A DNA stretch of 64,000 nt, taken from Pseudomonadota bacterium. Its GTDB lineage: Bacteria; Desulfobacterota; Desulfobulbia; Desulfobulbales; JAGXFP01. The notes under the pieces were generated by a model, which saw only the letters and a list, made by a program, of their open reading frames with translations, was not told where the DNA came from and ran no database searches. Shown one piece after another: positions 61,464 to 64,000 of the stretch (position 1 is the first letter of the stretch; the number at the start of each line of letters is the position of its first letter). The DNA lies in contig JAHJAA010000057.1 in assembly GCA_018814305.1 (NCBI GenBank), positions 21,174 to 85,173 on the forward strand. The letters are read 5' to 3'. The translations under genes and the position numbers were made by a program.

Positions 61464-62606
61464 ATGGATTTTATCTATCAAAAATACAATCAGTATTTTG
61501 CCCGGGTTGCCGAAGGCCTTGAGGAAGAGGGTGCTAAGGAACTTGAAGAACTCGGGGCCACTGGGGTCAAAAAGGTTTACCGGGGATTGACCTTTGAGGC
61601 GTCGCCTCTGGCGATGTATCGAATTAACTACTGTTCCCGACTTTGCAGCCGGGTTTTGGCACCTCTGTTGAACTTTGACTGTCATTCCACCAAATATCTC
61701 CATAAAACGGCCATGAAAATTCCCTGGACGGAACTGATGGACAAGGATGGCACCCTGGCTGTCTCTGCAACCGTAGCCCAAAGTAAAATCAAGCACTCCC
61801 ATTACGCCGCCCTCTGTTTGAAAGATGCAGTGGTCGATACATTCAGGGAGAAATACGGAACCAGGCCCGATGTGGATCGGCGGGAGCCGGATCTTCAACT
61901 CAACCTCCATATCGAGCGTAATCGGGCGGTGATCAGCATCGACACCTCCGGGGGGTCTCTCCATCGCCGGGGATATCGGATTCATTCGGTGGAGGCGCCC
62001 ATGCAGGAGATTCTGGCGGCGGCGATTATCCGTCTTTCGGGTTGGGACGGTGAACAGCAACTGGTTGATCCCATGTGTGGTTCCGGGACCCTGCTTTGTG
62101 AGGCTTTGATGCATCATGGTAGGATTCCGGCCGGATTTCTACGGCAACGGTTCGGTTTTGAGGCCCTGCCTGATTTTGATCACGCTTCATGGGTGACGGA
62201 GCGGAAGAGGCTGGACGCTATGATCCGCCCACCCAGCCGTGACCTGATCGTCGGAGGTGATCGTGATCTTGCCGCGATAAAGGCTGCCAGGGAGAACTGC
62301 CGCCGACTGCCGAACGGTCAGGCTATCCAGTTGCAGCATGGTGACTACCGGGATTTTGGTAAAATCGAGAATGCTGTTATCATCTGTAATCCTCCTTATG
62401 GCCTGCGGATCGGCCGGGGTGAGGAGATCGGTTTGTTCATGAAGGAATTCGGTGACTTTCTAAAACAGAGTTGTACCGGCTCAGTGGTATTTCTCTATTT
62501 CGGTAAGCGGGAAATGCTGAAGATGATCGGCTTGAAGCCCTACTGGAAAAAGAATTTGTTTAATGGCGGCCTTGACGGGGTTTTAGCCGGATATCGGATG
62601 TATTAA
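61464..62606 (+). CDS. THUMP-domain 23S rRNA methyltransferase, RlmL N-terminal-type
   Basis: A 380-residue SAM-dependent RNA methyltransferase. A ferredoxin-like and THUMP region covers about 1-160; motif I is DPMCGSGT at 202-209 and the catalytic motif NPPYG at 309-313, which marks N2-guanine methylation. It corresponds to the first half of E. coli RlmL (m2G2445 of 23S rRNA) and to the YpsC group in Gram-positives. It lacks the RlmK half. ATG at 61464; the upstream gap holds the divergent Lys-rich gene. Confidence 0.92.
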   Translation: MDFIYQKYNQYFARVAEGLEEEGAKELEELGATGVKKVYRGLTFEASPLAMYRINYCSRLCSRVLAPLLNFDCHSTKYLHKTAMKIPWTELMDKDGTLAVSATVAQSKIKHSHYAALCLKDAVVDTFREKYGTRPDVDRREPDLQLNLHIERNRAVISIDTSGGSLHRRGYRIHSVEAPMQEILAAAIIRLSGWDGEQQLVDPMCGSGTLLCEALMHHGRIPAGFLRQRFGFEALPDFDHASWVTERKRLDAMIRPPSRDLIVGGDRDLAAIKAARENCRRLPNGQAIQLQHGDYRDFGKIENAVIICNPPYGLRIGRGEEIGLFMKEFGDFLKQSCTGSVVFLYFGKREMLKMIGLKPYWKKNLFNGGLDGVLAGYRMY

Positions 62607-62824
62607 CCGCCCTGTGGGTACGTTGAGTCTGCCGGACTCGTGGGTATGATTCACCTCGGAGATGAATCGTGAAAATGATCGCCTGAGGATGGCAGAATTC
62701 ATTGCAAAAGAGGAAACTCTTTTGTGCTTCGATTTCTATTAGGTTATATTCTTATCTGATAATAAGAACTTATTTTATTAACTTCCCCTTTTCTGCTGAT
62801 TTTATCAAAAGGCACGATTCAATC

Positions 62825-64000
62825 ATGGAACCGACCCAGACTGACACTCCCGCTGATTTTACGGATCTTCCCATTGTTGAGGTGAAGGCGGCCGAGGATG
62901 CGGTGGCGAGTATCCTCGTTGCTGTCAAAAATTTTGGGCTGTTCCCGGCCGGGCACGCCAGTACATTGAAAATGCTGAACGGTGTTCAGCTTTCCTTGAA
63001 CAATTTTATCAAACATTATGGCGATCTACGGATTGAAATTGAGAAGAATCGGATCCTCTTTGAAGATGAGGTGATCCATGAAGGGGTGTCCAATGAAGAT
63101 AACCCTAGTTTTATCTTCTTTCGTGACGGGATTCGCTGGCTGGAGTTTCAGGAAGGTCTTACTGAGGATGAAGTGGTCACTTTTTTTAAGCTGATCAGTC
63201 ACTACAAGCATCAGGAAGAAGATCCTGACGGAGATCTGGTTACGGCGCTCTGGTCGGCCCAGTTGTCGCATATTGCCTATGAAGCCACCGATGCCCTCTG
63301 GGAAGCGGAACCCGTCCTCGAATTTTCTCTGTTGAATCCGGCGGCCCAGGACTATCTGGATCAGGGGGGCGGCGCGGCGGTCGAGGGTTTTGATCTCCTT
63401 AAAAGTGTCTTGGGGATTGATCAGCCAGAGAGGGAAAAGGGTTCTCGGCCGGCTGGTGATTTTCAATCCGGGCTCGGGTCAACTGGAGAGTCGGAATCTT
63501 TTTCGCCCATTGATAATAAGGGCATTGGGAGTCATCTCGAAGGGTATGGCGGCCCTGGAGAGGGGGGAGGTGAAGGGGACGATTCGGGAACCGGTCTCGG
63601 GCAGGGTTCTGGACTGGGTGAGGCAGGTGCTTCCGATGGTGGTTTCTCAGTTAAAGGTGCATCCATTCCGGATAGTTTTCAGGTGGAAGCCGAGGAACTA
63701 GATTTCTGGGCGATGTTGTCCCAAGGAGATAAGGGTAAGGCTCCGGGGAAAACCGGCGATAGAGAGGTTGGTCAACCCGGGTTGCCGGGTGGTGCCGATG
63801 GTGAAAAGGATGGAGAAGAGCCTGGTCGCGGCACCGGTATGAGCACTGCACTTGGAGCTGGCCCCGGAAGTGGTCAAGGAGCCGGCCCCGGAAGTGGTCA
63901 AGGAGCCGGCCCCGGAAGTGGTCAAGGAGCCGGCCCCGGAAGTGGTCAAGGAGCCGGCCCCGGAAGTGGTCAAGGAGCCGGCCCCGGAAGTGGTCAAGGA
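62825..64000 (+). CDS. Gly-rich repeat protein of unknown function (partial)
   Basis: Open from ATG at 62825 to the end of the window (392 codons, no stop). The first 190 residues are globular (AVASILVAVKNFGLFPAGHA, then STLKMLNGVQLSLNNFIKHY, RIEIEKNRILFEDEVIHEG), resembling N-terminal domains found before HEAT-repeat proteins. Residues 200-340 are Gly/Ser/Glu-rich and disordered. From about residue 344 the coding repeat GAGPGSGQ begins. There is no signal peptide. A frame opposite this one reads TTSGAGSL repeats and is a shadow. Function unknown; the C-terminus lies outside. Confidence 0.7.
   Translation, partial: MEPTQTDTPADFTDLPIVEVKAAEDAVASILVAVKNFGLFPAGHASTLKMLNGVQLSLNNFIKHYGDLRIEIEKNRILFEDEVIHEGVSNEDNPSFIFFRDGIRWLEFQEGLTEDEVVTFFKLISHYKHQEEDPDGDLVTALWSAQLSHIAYEATDALWEAEPVLEFSLLNPAAQDYLDQGGGAAVEGFDLLKSVLGIDQPEREKGSRPAGDFQSGLGSTGESESFSPIDNKGIGSHLEGYGGPGEGGGEGDDSGTGLGQGSGLGEAGASDGGFSVKGASIPDSFQVEAEELDFWAMLSQGDKGKAPGKTGDREVGQPGLPGGADGEKDGEEPGRGTGMSTALGAGPGSGQGAGPGSGQGAGPGSGQGAGPGSGQGAGPGSGQGAGPGSGQG
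63854..64000 (+). repeat. 24-bp in-frame tandem repeat
   Basis: About six copies of a 24-bp unit (starting GGAGCCGGCCCCGGAAGTGG, ending TCAA) encode GAGPGSGQ. The copies are identical apart from a T for C in the first, so they arose recently. The array continues beyond the window edge, so the full number is unknown. Confidence 0.9.

Overview
The window looks like chromosomal DNA from a Gram-negative bacterium, most likely a member of the Desulfobacterota (former Deltaproteobacteria). The outer membrane is implied by three TonB-dependent receptors, TonB/ExbB/ExbD and an LPS heptosyltransferase. The phylum guess is an inference from gene style (YfiR plus hybrid kinase plus receptor, Trm112-like next to a heptosyltransferase, SxtJ/DUF5989/carbamoyltransferase). 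No rRNA or taxonomic marker strong enough to name a genus is present.

Layout. 0-1.7 kb: start of a sensor-type membrane protein, a periplasmic binding protein and a 67-residue gene, all on the minus strand. 2.0-9.7 kb: a tightly packed cobalamin uptake operon (promoter, cobalamin riboswitch, terminator hairpin, BtuB-type receptor, a DUF71 PP-loop protein, ExbB, ExbD, TonB, BtuF, BtuC, BtuD). 9.9-13.3 kb: small secreted protein, FKBP isomerase, radical SAM protein, hemerythrin, MORN-repeat protein. 13.3-20.7 kb: minus-strand cassette of a CHASE8-type hybrid histidine kinase, YfiR and two paralogous TonB receptors. 21-30 kb: small protein, RNase D-like exonuclease, SagB-type dehydrogenase, DnaE, Nudix hydrolase and a large unknown protein. 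30.6-34.4 kb: WYL regulator, four-helix-bundle protein, a 32-copy 9-bp repeat array and a SWIM zinc-finger protein.

34.7-47.6 kb: a complete type I-E CRISPR-Cas locus (cas3, cas8e, cse2, cas7e, cas5e, cas6e, cas1, cas2) followed by an array of 62 repeats and 61 spacers. Its oddity is an extra Bro-N/DinD-like gene lodged in the operon between cas6e and cas1, 1 nt after one and 15 nt before the other. This is the best candidate here for something undescribed.

47.9-64 kb: small Cys-rich protein, exported DNA ligase, two palindromic mobile-looking elements, an Sxt-like carbamoyltransferase operon (including a 49-residue DUF5989 gene), arsenite methyltransferase with its ArsR regulator and visible dyad operators, Trm112-like protein, heptosyltransferase, tRNA-Val(CAC), a sugar/aminoglycoside kinase-like protein, a response-regulator remnant, a YajD-like HNH protein, a 39-residue Lys-rich gene, an RlmL-like methyltransferase, and a Gly-rich protein running off the end in a 24-bp coding repeat.

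Several short repeat families run through the intergenic spaces: two 9-bp families, a palindromic 110-145-bp family with a conserved core, and a duplicated 3' flank behind the two TonB receptors. Start codons were reassigned upstream or downstream of the longest frame wherever a ribosome binding site or a terminator decided the matter.
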